Positions 1 to 6,755 of a stretch of 8,676 nucleotides of DNA are shown here, one piece after another. Source of the stretch: Negativicutes bacterium (GTDB lineage Bacteria; Bacillota_C; Negativicutes; Sporomusales_B; JARLHX01); contig JARLHX010000212.1 in the NCBI GenBank assembly GCA_031292035.1, positions 1-8,676 on the forward strand, in the 5' to 3' direction. The first letter of the stretch is position 1. Every line of letters begins with the position of its first letter. The notes beneath the pieces were generated by a model. That model saw only the letters and a list, made by a program, of their open reading frames with translations, was not told the DNA's origin and did no database searches. Both the position numbers and the translations under genes were made by a program.

Positions 1-84
1 CCCCCTCAGTTCATATTTAGTTTTTTTGCCTATTTCTACTCTATTTCACGGTAAAGCACCTTTGGTGGCTGAGTATTTTCTATA

Positions 85-1200
85 CTATAAATTGTTCAGC
101 TTATCTTCAAGGGCCTGATTCATATATTGCACCATCACCGTCGCACCGTAGCGGTGCAGCATGATACGATTCGGCTTGAACCCTTCCAGAGGAAATGGCC
201 AGATGTGGACGGTCTCCTGCCGGAAGTTCTTATCTTCCAGTGGTGTTCCGTATTGTTTTTCTAAAAAGGCCTTCAGCTTGTTATAAACGGCATCTCCGCC
301 ATCGCTGGTATCCCCGCTTATATCCACGCTCACCATGTACATTGTGTCATGTTTGAAATAAGCGCCTACGCTCTTTACCGGGTAACCGGCATAGGTTCCC
401 TTCTCAAACCAGGTATCCGCCGTCCGGCTAATCGGACTCGTGGTTTCCTTCAGGGACGAAAAACCATTGCTCTCCATCCCCTGCCGGAATTGGACGGCAT
501 TGGCCCCCCACGGAATATCCAGGAACCCTTTGAGCGCAGAGGCAGCTTGAGTCGGATCCCCCTCGGGCGTGGGATTCACCAAATTGTTGAATCGACGCTC
601 CACACTAATATTGCGGTAACTTAAGCGCAAAAATCCAGAGTCTGACAGATTAAGCGTCGCCTCGATTTCAAACAGCTGACCGTCTGGGGACTTAACTTCC
701 CAGATCGCGCCGGAACCAGGTCCCCAGGGTTTATCGTCGCCCGAGTTGCGACGGGGTGGATACCCGAGGTCCGGGGTGGGTCCGTATCTGTCCGTCAACT
801 CCTTGTGAAACTGCCAGTAAAGCTTTTCGACCGGACAGGTTCTGCTGCTCAGAAAAATTGAACCCTGATAAAAGAAACTGTATTCCGTATTTATTCGTTG
901 CCGAAAATCAAAGCGAAGTGTCGCCGGGTAACCGCCATAAGATATGTCATACAAAAGGCTTGACCCTCGGTAATCCATGAAGCCCTTCGGAGTTAGCTGA
1001 AGCTTTCTCTCTTGTGCCATTTTAAAAACTTCATCCCGGGAAATACCCCAGGGAAACTTGAAGAAATCCTCAGTCGCCGCCACGTATGGAACAGGTGCAT
1101 CCACTTTCGCGTCAGGAGGTTCCTGTACATTTTTCGGCCAAAGTAGGACAACTGCTCCCACTATCAATAGACAAGCCAGCATTCCCCACTGAGATCTCAC
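85..1200 (-). CDS. Membrane-anchored protein with two tandem copies of an unrecognised domain
   Basis: I do not recognise this 371-residue protein as a named family. A hydrophobic stretch at residues 7-20 after a short basic start suggests an uncleaved anchor or signal peptide, so the rest is probably outside the membrane. The body is an internal duplication about 180 residues apart. FPWG at 49-52 matches IPWG at 229-232, GGYPA at 89-93 matches AGYPV at 271-275, RYGPTP at 138-143 matches QYGTPL at 316-321, and both copies end in an aromatic beta-like strand (LRLSYRN 191-197, VMVQYMN 355-361). The start is GTG. AAGGAGGA at 1208-1215 lies 7 bp upstream and overlaps the stop codon of the serpin gene, which suggests cotranscription and perhaps translational coupling. 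A partner role with the serpin is inference from position. The coding call is firm; the function is unknown. Confidence 0.85.
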   Translation of the reverse strand: MRSQWGMLACLLIVGAVVLLWPKNVQEPPDAKVDAPVPYVAATEDFFKFPWGISRDEVFKMAQERKLQLTPKGFMDYRGSSLLYDISYGGYPATLRFDFRQRINTEYSFFYQGSIFLSSRTCPVEKLYWQFHKELTDRYGPTPDLGYPPRRNSGDDKPWGPGSGAIWEVKSPDGQLFEIEATLNLSDSGFLRLSYRNISVERRFNNLVNPTPEGDPTQAASALKGFLDIPWGANAVQFRQGMESNGFSSLKETTSPISRTADTWFEKGTYAGYPVKSVGAYFKHDTMYMVSVDISGDTSDGGDAVYNKLKAFLEKQYGTPLEDKNFRQETVHIWPFPLEGFKPNRIMLHRYGATVMVQYMNQALEDKLNNL

Positions 1201-1213
1201 GAAGTGTTCCTCC

Positions 1214-2467
1214 TTACATTCCGGTTGCCGATTCCTTGTACTTGGGGTTCATCACGCGCCCAAGGAACAGAATCGAACCGGTTGCGTTATGCCGGATGAA
1301 GAACAAGAAGGGTCGGTCGACTTTAAATTCCGGCTTAAAAGGAACAGCTTTCACCCCGATAATGACAGCAGTGGCGGCGGCGGCTTCGCTGCCTTCTTCG
1401 TTTACTTCGATCACGGCTTTGTGGATCACCTTGGTGATATAGAGGTCTTTCTTGCCGGAAATTCCGGATAAATCAGCCGACATCACGTCAAACGCATCAA
1501 CCATGCCCATCCCTGATAAAATATCCCGGAGTTGATATTCGGCTTCAAATTTGAACTTCGGCAGGGTGATGTCGATATCCCGTTCGGTTGCTTTTGCCAG
1601 CCACTCGTTCAGGCGGTTTGGATCAAGTGTCTGATCAAACTCCGCCAGAGCCGTCTTGGGCAGCACAACAACCATCGACAAGGCTCCACCTACATAGGGC
1701 ATTTCCAAGACTTTAACCCCGTCGATTTCGGCATAACGGAAACTCCCGCTCTGGTGCATCATCGGCACCTCCACGGTTTCGTCCGGCCGGACATGGAACG
1801 GTGCCGTTTTGGTATCTTCCGGCTTGAACTTTGTTGCCCAGTCTCCCTTGAAATAGATCGCGTTCGTCAGCACCAGTCGGGTGAGTGGCGTTAAAGAACC
1901 TTTCGCCAACAGGTCCTTGATCTTGTTGTTGGTGTTCTGTTCCACCCAACGGTTGATGATTCCGCGGCTTGCTTCCGTCTGCCCGGCAAAGTCGACCATA
2001 TTGAAGCCACCGTTATAATATTTTTGGATGAGCGTCAAAAAATCCGACTGAAATGTGTATCCCTCTTGTCCCCACAGCGCATTGGCGACCTCCAGAAGGT
2101 AGCCCTGGTTATCGGTCTTCAACGCATCCGACAAGGCGCCAAAGGCCGGGTGCAGGTCGGTTTGCGAAAGACGGAAATGCATCGTATCGACCATCTGCTG
2201 CGCAGTATTACCCCTGGCGCCGGCGTACGTCATGGACAGTGCCGTGGAAATGCTGAACGGTGAAAAGAATATATTGTTGTTTGCTCCGGAATTGCTGATC
2301 TTTTTGTATAATTCCATGGCAAATTCAAAGTTCCCAGTCACGACTGCCTGTAAATTCTGATTGTCCTTCACCGTCGCGGCGGCGGTTGCATGGGAAAAAC
2401 TTCCAATGATAAGTTGCGCCAAGAACAATGCCCCGATCAATAACCCTGCAGTCACCTTACGTCCCAT
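1214..2467 (-). CDS. Secreted serpin (serine protease inhibitor, family I4)
   Basis: This is a full-length serpin of about 417 residues, which traps a target protease by insertion of its reactive-centre loop. Residues 1 to about 28 form a Sec signal peptide (MGRK, a long hydrophobic core, then a small-residue site near HATAA), so it acts outside the membrane. Family marks are NAIYFKGDW at 202-210, the hinge EEGSEAAAAT at 357-366 with the small residues needed for loop insertion, and the C-terminal signature DRPFLFFIRH at 384-393. The ideal hinge argues for an inhibitory serpin. Counting 17 residues from the hinge puts P1 near Lys373, which would suit a trypsin-like target, but the loop is about two residues longer on its C-side than in alpha-1-antitrypsin, so P1 is uncertain. 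GGGAGG at 2477-2482 is 9 bp from this ATG and only 3 bp from the ATG at 2473, so I prefer 2467. It heads a probable two-gene operon. Confidence 0.95.
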   Translation of the reverse strand: MGRKVTAGLLIGALFLAQLIIGSFSHATAAATVKDNQNLQAVVTGNFEFAMELYKKISNSGANNNIFFSPFSISTALSMTYAGARGNTAQQMVDTMHFRLSQTDLHPAFGALSDALKTDNQGYLLEVANALWGQEGYTFQSDFLTLIQKYYNGGFNMVDFAGQTEASRGIINRWVEQNTNNKIKDLLAKGSLTPLTRLVLTNAIYFKGDWATKFKPEDTKTAPFHVRPDETVEVPMMHQSGSFRYAEIDGVKVLEMPYVGGALSMVVVLPKTALAEFDQTLDPNRLNEWLAKATERDIDITLPKFKFEAEYQLRDILSGMGMVDAFDVMSADLSGISGKKDLYITKVIHKAVIEVNEEGSEAAAATAVIIGVKAVPFKPEFKVDRPFLFFIRHNATGSILFLGRVMNPKYKESATGM

Positions 2468-2597
2468 CGTCATCTACCTCCCAAATTTGAACCTATAGGG
2501 TGCAGGTCTGTTTTCAGGCGCACCGTACAATCCTATCTCTTCAAACGTTATAATTCGATTTTGGTAACGATAACGCCTTCCGGGAACACTGGTCATC

Positions 2598-2918
2598 TCA
2601 GCCACTTTGCTTCTGCCTAGAACAGATTAACAATGCACTCCACAAGAACTTCTCGTCGAATTCGGGCACACCGTCCATTCCCCGCAGCACCTTGCCAATC
2701 TCCCGCACCCCCTCAAGCGTTTCCCTCCGCGCAATCTCGGCCTGCGTAAACACCGACCGCCTGTCCCTGAGGTCCTCCGTCTCGACGGTTATCCGGTGAT
2801 ATTCCTCGCCATAAGTTTCAGTGTCAACCCCGGCCGTCAGATTCATCTTAACTAGTGTAGCCATCTCCCTGCGTAATTCCCCCAGCCGCGTGTCAATGAC
2901 AGCATCCTTGACGTACCG
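2598..2918 (-). pseudogene. C-terminal remnant of a probable large serine recombinase
   Basis: An open frame runs from 2918, just inside a palindrome, to a stop at 2598. An ATG at 2864 would give an 88-residue protein, but GGGAG abuts that ATG with no spacer and the homologous-looking sequence continues upstream of it (RYVKDAVIDTRLGELRRE). The composition is a charged helical coiled coil: a basic segment, then YGEEYHRI, ETEDLRDRRSVF, a TQAEIARRETL run, then EFDEK. From memory this is the pattern of the C-terminal coiled-coil region of large serine recombinases of Bacillota, which normally ends in FDE-x-LF-x-x-LVE. After FDEK the frame appears lost: a second frame reads VLVECIVN and then stops at 2617-2619. 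There is no catalytic N-terminal domain. I read it as a relic, not a functional protein. A genuine small gene of unknown role is the alternative. Confidence 0.5.
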
Positions 2919-2946
2919 TCAGTTTGGGGTATACCTCAAACTGACG
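2917..2946. repeat. 30-bp near-perfect palindrome at the broken end of the recombinase remnant
   Basis: The left arm CGTCAGTTTGGGGT and the right arm, read in reverse complement, CGTCAGTTTGAGGT differ at one base. The centre is GTATAC. Outside it CTTGA (2908-2912) pairs with TCAAG (2947-2951) across a 4-base bulge, extending the symmetry to about 44 bp. A second CGTCAG followed by a similar AGGGTCTAATACC stretch lies at about 2967-2988. No T-tract follows on either strand. A mobile-element end, a recombination site or an operator are all possible. Confidence 0.6.
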
Positions 2947-3005
2947 TCAAGTGCGCCCCTAAAATTGCGTCAGAATAGGGTCTAATACCGTGTTTTCTGA
3001 CATAA

Positions 3006-3032
3006 AAAGGATGCCCGGAGAGGGCATCCTTT
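3006..3032 (-). terminator. Orphan intrinsic-terminator-like hairpin
   Basis: AAAGGATGCCC pairs with GGGCATCCTTT over 11 bp around the loop GGAGA. The run of five T needed for termination occurs only when it is read on the minus strand (CCTTTTTATG). No minus-strand gene lies upstream of it in that direction, since the next gene is on the plus strand. It may be the leftover end of a lost gene or a shield against antisense transcription from the sensor operon. Confidence 0.55.
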
Positions 3033-3053
3033 ACTGTCAAATATTGAATGTTG

Positions 3054-3082
3054 TCGACACAAGTGGGTTGATTTGCGATAAT
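3054..3082 (+). promoter_or_regulatory. Probable sigma-A-type promoter of the sensor operon
   Basis: TCGACA at 3054-3059 (five of six matches to the -35 consensus) is followed after exactly 17 bp by GATAAT at 3077-3082 (five of six to -10). It lies 31 bp upstream of the lipoprotein start. A TGTTAACA palindrome at 3085-3092 sits at the expected transcription start and could be an operator. Confidence 0.6.
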
Positions 3083-3113
3083 GGTGTTAACAGAATGACA
3101 CCGGAGGTTGCCC

Positions 3114-4034
3114 ATGTTCAGAAAAACCTTTGTGTTTTTGGTTTGCCTCATAGCGTCCGTTTTATTCAGTGGTTGTTCTACTGAACAGGCTAAAGTCGTA
3201 AGCCTCAATAAAACCAATCCCGAGATTATTACCAAGGGTAAGGTATCTGATCAAAAACCTTTGCGGATCGCTGTTTCGTCGATCGTTTCGCCCAAAGAGA
3301 CTTTAACGGTTTATCAGCCTCTTGTAGACTATGTTGAAGAAAAGTTGGGATATCCGGTCGTTCTCTTACAGAGAAAAACATATAAAGAGGTCAATGACCT
3401 GCTGCAAAACGATGGCGCAGATGTTGCTTTCGTCTGTAGCGGTGGTTATGTCGCCGGTAATCAGAGTTTTGGAATGGAACTGTTAGCCGTCCCGGAGGTC
3501 AAGGGAGATAGGTTATACCAGTCCTACATCATTGCACGGGAATTGCAGAACCATTCTATCCTAGACCTTAAGGGCCGTTCCTTTGCCTTTACTGACCCAA
3601 TGTCATTTTCCGGCCGCATTGCGCCAGTCTATATGCTGATGCAGCAAGGTATCGATAGTGACCGGTTCTTTAGCCGAACGTTTTTTACCTACAGCCATGA
3701 CAATGCGATACAGGCTGTTGCTGATGGAATCGCCGACGCTGCTGCGGTTGACAGCATGATTTTTGATCGGGCTGTTGAAAAGAACCCTGAACTCGGTAAG
3801 CGAGTTTTCATCATTGATAAGTCTTTACGTGTTGGCAGTCCGCCTGTGGTGGTCAATCTTTCCACAGATGCGGCAACGAAGCAGCGGCTGCGGGCGTTGC
3901 TTTTGCAAATGAATACGAATGAAAGCGGCCTAAAGGCTTTAAGTGCTTTAAATTATGATAAATTTGTTGTTCCAAGCGATGAGGATTATGCAGAGTTGAA
4001 GTCTGTGTGGCATCTGGTTAAGGAGAAGCTGTGA
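3114..4034 (+). CDS. PhnD-type substrate-binding lipoprotein, probable sensor input
   Basis: This 306-residue protein has a lipoprotein signal peptide with the lipobox LFSGC at 17-21, so mature Cys21 would be lipidated and the protein anchored outside the membrane. The rest follows the PhnD/phosphate-phosphonate binding fold: RIAVSSI at 51-57, DVAFVCSGGYV at 103-113, FTDPMSFSGR at 159-168, SHDNAIQAV at 194-202 and DAAAVDS at 208-214. No transporter permease or ATPase lies next to it. It is the first gene of an operon with a histidine kinase and a response regulator, so it more likely presents a ligand to the kinase than feeds an importer, as AioX does for arsenite. Cys108 is the only cysteine in the mature chain besides the lipidated one. 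GGAGG at 3103-3107 is 6 bp from this ATG, which is why I reject the TTG at 3108. The ligand is unknown; an oxyanion is plausible. Confidence 0.87.
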   Translation: MFRKTFVFLVCLIASVLFSGCSTEQAKVVSLNKTNPEIITKGKVSDQKPLRIAVSSIVSPKETLTVYQPLVDYVEEKLGYPVVLLQRKTYKEVNDLLQNDGADVAFVCSGGYVAGNQSFGMELLAVPEVKGDRLYQSYIIARELQNHSILDLKGRSFAFTDPMSFSGRIAPVYMLMQQGIDSDRFFSRTFFTYSHDNAIQAVADGIADAAAVDSMIFDRAVEKNPELGKRVFIIDKSLRVGSPPVVVNLSTDAATKQRLRALLLQMNTNESGLKALSALNYDKFVVPSDEDYAELKSVWHLVKEKL

Positions 4035-5434
4035 TGAAAATCGACCGGCAAAGCTTTTTCCTAAAGGTCATGGCGGTATTGACAGTGGTACTTGTTCTTT
4101 TGGGTGTGGCCATTACGCTGCAAACTCGGAGTATGATGGATACCTTGTTCACCGAACAGCAGGAAAAACGAGGAATTTCCATCGCTAACATGCTTTCGGC
4201 AAGAGCGGCCAATCTAATTCTGGTTCACAACTATTACGACCTTCACGAGCTTGTGAAAGAAACACAGCAGTCTAACGACGATGTACGCTATGCCTTTGTG
4301 GTTAGCAACGAGGGTGAAGTGCTCGCCCATTCTTTCCCTGGCGGTTTCCCCGGTGATTTATTAAGGGCCAATATACCAGAACCGTTTGCCCAATATCATA
4401 TTGCCGCATTGACTACAGAGGAAGGAATTGTTCGAGACATTGTCGTGCCAATCTTTGACGGAAGAGTGGGTTTCGTTCACGTCGGAATGAGCGACGTGAG
4501 TTTGCGGACAATCCTTGGAAAAACAACCAGGCAATTGCTATTGGAAACGTTGGTGGCAGTGTTTATAGGGATTATTTTAATGGTGTTGCTGACCAGCAGA
4601 CTCATGCGGCCGGTTCGTGACCTGGTTCGGGCGACCAACGCCATTGCAGCGGGCGATTTCACCCAGCGGGCCACAGTGAGGTCCAACGACGAACTGGGAC
4701 GGCTGGCAGGTGCCTTTAATGTCATGGCTGACTACCTTCATCGTTTGATGACGGAACTTCGGCAGAAGGAAGAAGCACGCACCCAGTTGTTACAAAAAGT
4801 CATTGTAGCGCAAGAAGATGAAAGAAAAAGAATTGCCAGGGAACTGCACGATGAAACAGGACAGACTTTGACATCGCTCATGATGGGGCTTAAAAGCCTA
4901 GCCGAAAGTTGCCCTGCAACTGCCCAGGAGTGCCGCATCGACGAAATGCGGGCGGTGGTAAAAACCACATTGGGGGAAATTCATCGTTTGGCAGTGGAAC
5001 TTCGGCCGAGCATCCTTGACGATATGGGCTTGATTCCGGCCCTAGAGAAGTATGTTTCCGATTACCGCGATGCTCATGGAATCGATGTCGATTTGCATGT
5101 AACCTGGGGCGTGAATCACCGTGTCGCCCATGAAGTTGAAGTGACTGTTTACCGTATTGTCCAGGAAGCGCTGACCAATATCTCCAAATATGCGAAAGCG
5201 GAAAATGTTAGCGTAATAATTACTTGTGACGACAAGGGCCTCGAAGCCATAGTCGAGGACGACGGGATAGGATTCGTGGTTGAGGAACTGGGTGAAGATG
5301 CCCGTAACAAGCTGGGGCTGTACGGTATGCAAGAACGAGCGTCTTTGGTTGGAGGGACATTTACCATTGAGTCTTCGCCAGGGCGTGGCACGACGATATA
5401 TGCCCGGATACCTTTGAATGGGGAGGTAGGCTGA
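4034..5434 (+). CDS. Membrane sensor histidine kinase, HAMP plus HisKA_3 type
   Basis: A 466-residue NarL-partner type kinase. The order is a transmembrane helix at about 9-29, an extracytoplasmic sensor region at about 30-165 with a Cache-like pattern (VRYAFVVSNEGEVLAHS, then a short strand pair ending VGFVHVGMS), a second helix at about 168-189, and HAMP at about 190-240 (RPVRDL, IAAGDF, NDELGRL). The phosphoacceptor box is ERKRIARELHDETGQ, with His272. The ATPase domain has N-box NISKYAK (382-388), G1 EDDGIGF (408-414) and GLYGMQER (428-435). All key residues are present, so it should be active. Its ATG shares one base with the stop of the lipoprotein gene (TGATG) and uses AGGAGAAG at 4021-4028 inside that gene. 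A GTG at 4031 is an alternative start. It probably phosphorylates the next gene's product; the signal is unknown. Confidence 0.93.
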   Translation: MKIDRQSFFLKVMAVLTVVLVLLGVAITLQTRSMMDTLFTEQQEKRGISIANMLSARAANLILVHNYYDLHELVKETQQSNDDVRYAFVVSNEGEVLAHSFPGGFPGDLLRANIPEPFAQYHIAALTTEEGIVRDIVVPIFDGRVGFVHVGMSDVSLRTILGKTTRQLLLETLVAVFIGIILMVLLTSRLMRPVRDLVRATNAIAAGDFTQRATVRSNDELGRLAGAFNVMADYLHRLMTELRQKEEARTQLLQKVIVAQEDERKRIARELHDETGQTLTSLMMGLKSLAESCPATAQECRIDEMRAVVKTTLGEIHRLAVELRPSILDDMGLIPALEKYVSDYRDAHGIDVDLHVTWGVNHRVAHEVEVTVYRIVQEALTNISKYAKAENVSVIITCDDKGLEAIVEDDGIGFVVEELGEDARNKLGLYGMQERASLVGGTFTIESSPGRGTTIYARIPLNGEVG

Positions 5435-6088
5435 GTGGAAGAGATCAAAGTCCTGATAGTAGATGATCACACCCTTATGCGATCCGGACTCAAACTGATG
5501 CTGGCAAACCAGGCAGATATTAATGTTTCAGGCGAAGCTGCCGACGGCGAGGAGGCTTTGTCACTCGTCATGGCTACCCAACCAGATGTGGTTCTGCTTG
5601 ATGTTACCATGCCTGGTATGAGTGGCTTGGAATGCCTGGCAAAACTGAGGGAGAAAGATCCTTCGTTAAAAGTGATATTACTGACTATGCATGAAGATAT
5701 CCGTTATTTGAAAGAAGGTTTTGCAGCAGGTGCCATGGGATACGTTCTGAAGAAAGCGGCCGACGACGTGCTGTATGAAGCCATACGAACCGTTTGCGCA
5801 GGACAGGTTTTTATGCAGGCTAACATGGCTCAATCGCTTGCTGCGGAAATGCGGGAGCTAAAAACCAGATCGAAGCTAGACACAAATAAACCTTTGAGCG
5901 ACCAGGAACGAAGGGTGCTGACCTTGATTGCCTTGGGACACTCCAATGCCGAAATTGCCGAAAATCTTGTTGTCAGTTCTCGGACTGTTGAAACCTATAA
6001 GTACCGGATCATGGAGAAACTGAACACAAAGAAACGATCGGACCTGGTCAAATATGCCATGGAGCAAGGGTTAATCAAGAAAGATTAG
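5435..6088 (+). CDS. Response regulator, NarL/FixJ (LuxR-type HTH) family
   Basis: A 217-residue regulator with a receiver domain at about 3-120 and a LuxR-type helix-turn-helix at about 150-213. Receiver residues are all present: acidic pair Asp10/Asp11, phosphoacceptor Asp56 in VVLLDVTMPGMSG, Thr84 and Lys106. The DNA-binding part has LSDQERRVLTLIALGHSNAE and SSRTVETYKYRIMEKL, the recognition helix region. The GTG start follows the kinase stop directly, with GGGAGG at 5421-5426 eight bases upstream, so it is translationally tied to the kinase. Its targets are not shown by the sequence; candidates are its own promoter and the thiol-rich genes convergent to it. Confidence 0.95.
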   Translation: MEEIKVLIVDDHTLMRSGLKLMLANQADINVSGEAADGEEALSLVMATQPDVVLLDVTMPGMSGLECLAKLREKDPSLKVILLTMHEDIRYLKEGFAAGAMGYVLKKAADDVLYEAIRTVCAGQVFMQANMAQSLAAEMRELKTRSKLDTNKPLSDQERRVLTLIALGHSNAEIAENLVVSSRTVETYKYRIMEKLNTKKRSDLVKYAMEQGLIKKD

Positions 6089-6116
6089 AGACTGCCGGTC
6101 GACACCGGCAGCCTCT
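6087..6116. terminator. Shared hairpin between convergent operons
   Basis: CTGCCGGT (6092-6099) pairs with ACCGGCAG (6104-6111) around CGAC. AGAG/CTCT outside it extend the stem past one mismatch. It begins at the regulator's stop codon. The downstream sequence is only moderately T-rich on both strands (CCTCTTGAT on plus; TAATCTTTCTT on minus), so it may work as a weak bidirectional terminator for the two operons that meet here. Confidence 0.65.
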
Positions 6117-6129
6117 TGATCTAAGATTC

Positions 6130-6300
6130 TTACTTCCTGTCTTTTCGCAGTTGGTCTACTTCGTGCCGCAGATTGCGCACTTCATCGGCCAACTTGCTGT
6201 CAGGCAAATGGTTGTGTCCGCAGCAGCCAGCAAAACCATGCCGAAGAAAGCGGAAAAAGCAGTATAGTGCCAGCAGGAAAAATACAGGCATAATAAACAT
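6130..6300 (-). CDS. Small single-span membrane protein with a Cys/His cluster and coiled-coil tail
   Basis: A 56-residue protein from the ATG at 6300. It has one transmembrane helix at about 1-18 (MFIMPVFFLLALYCFFRF), a GCCGHNH metal-binding-like cluster at 25-31, and a charged coiled-coil tail (LADEVRNLRHEVDQL at 37-51). The frame continues upstream in protein-like sequence (WCGGPTWSFWGFPSW) for 15 codons. It then meets a UAG at 6346-6348, directly preceded by an ATG at 6349-6351. That ATG is 9 bp from AGGAG at the end of the upstream DGC gene and is the natural start. The ATG at 6300 has no good ribosome site. So this is either a gene with a nonsense mutation at codon 2 or one with an internal start. 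It is the last gene of the minus-strand operon. The family is not recognised; the Trp/Cys/Gly-rich start and Cys/His cluster suggest metal or thiol handling. Confidence 0.65.
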   Translation of the reverse strand: MFIMPVFFLLALYCFFRFLRHGFAGCCGHNHLPDSKLADEVRNLRHEVDQLRKDRK

Positions 6301-6357
6301 CCAAGACGGGAATCCCCAGAAACTCCACGTTGGACCGCCGCACCACTACATAGGCTG

Positions 6358-6741
6358 TCACTCCTCTTCGCACTGATTCATGATCTCTAGACACAGGCTA
6401 TCACTTATCTCCATGGAGGGGATCGTTTCGCCTTTCTTTAGACCCATTTGCGTTAAAATGAAGGACTGTGGCGTCAGCCCGATGTTTTCTATGACTTTTT
6501 TTGCACAGCCAATTTCGCAGCCATCGATAGTGATTACCATATCAGCAGCCTTGGCGGCGTTGATAAAGGGCTGGAAGCCGGCACCGATTCCCGCAAGGCA
6601 ACTGGCTTTGGGTGACGCATATCCATCCCGGCGTAGTTTCCGGCTGACATCATCGGCGACAAAGCCGACATCGGCGCAGCCGGCGCAACCGTAGACTACA
6701 CGGCTGATCTTTTCTGTTGATTGGCAACTGGAACAACCCAT
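6358..6741 (-). CDS. DGC-domain putative zinc-binding protein
   Basis: A 127-residue cytoplasmic protein of the DGC family (named after its Asp-Gly-Cys motif), a small cysteine-rich family with proposed zinc binding and no established activity. Motifs are CSSC at 3-6, YGCAGCADVG at 17-26, SCLAGIGAG at 47-55 and TIDGCEIGCAKK at 71-82. It has nine cysteines (3, 6, 19, 22, 48, 75, 79, 117, 124). A longer reading from the ATG at 6759 overlaps the preceding gene's stop. GGAGGT at 6748-6753 lies 6 bp from the ATG at 6741, so I choose 6741. It follows the frameshifted DGC relative by 14 bp and overlaps the ribosome site of the small membrane protein, so the three are one transcript. From general knowledge, such genes often sit near arsenic or thiol-redox genes, which fits the ArsC upstream. 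Confidence 0.88.
   Translation of the reverse strand: MGCSSCQSTEKISRVVYGCAGCADVGFVADDVSRKLRRDGYASPKASCLAGIGAGFQPFINAAKAADMVITIDGCEIGCAKKVIENIGLTPQSFILTQMGLKKGETIPSMEISDSLCLEIMNQCEEE
6361..6365 (-). promoter_or_regulatory. Ribosome binding site inside the end of the DGC gene
   Basis: AGGAG is formed by the last two Glu codons of the DGC protein, just before its TGA. It lies 9 bp from the ATG at 6349-6351 of the small membrane protein, the usual spacing. It identifies that ATG as the ancestral start even though the next codon is TAG. Confidence 0.6.
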
Positions 6742-6755
6742 AATATTACCTCCAG

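Noticed and set aside
52..76. Short inverted repeat (CACC/GGTG) after the first gene as a terminator
   Set aside because: The stem is too short and imperfect, and no T-run follows on the minus strand.
2549..2554. TATAAC on the minus strand as a serpin -10 box
   Set aside because: No acceptable -35 element was found at 16-18 bp, so I did not call a promoter for the serpin.
3108..3110. TTG start for the substrate-binding lipoprotein
   Set aside because: It abuts the GGAGG site without spacing; the ATG at 3114 has the normal 6-bp spacing and gives a regular lipoprotein signal peptide.
6200..6394. A 64-codon minus-strand ORF overlapping the 3' end of the DGC gene
   Set aside because: It is out of frame with the Cys/His membrane protein that occupies the same strand. 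It reads through the DGC end in the wrong frame, has no placed ribosome site and looks non-conserved.
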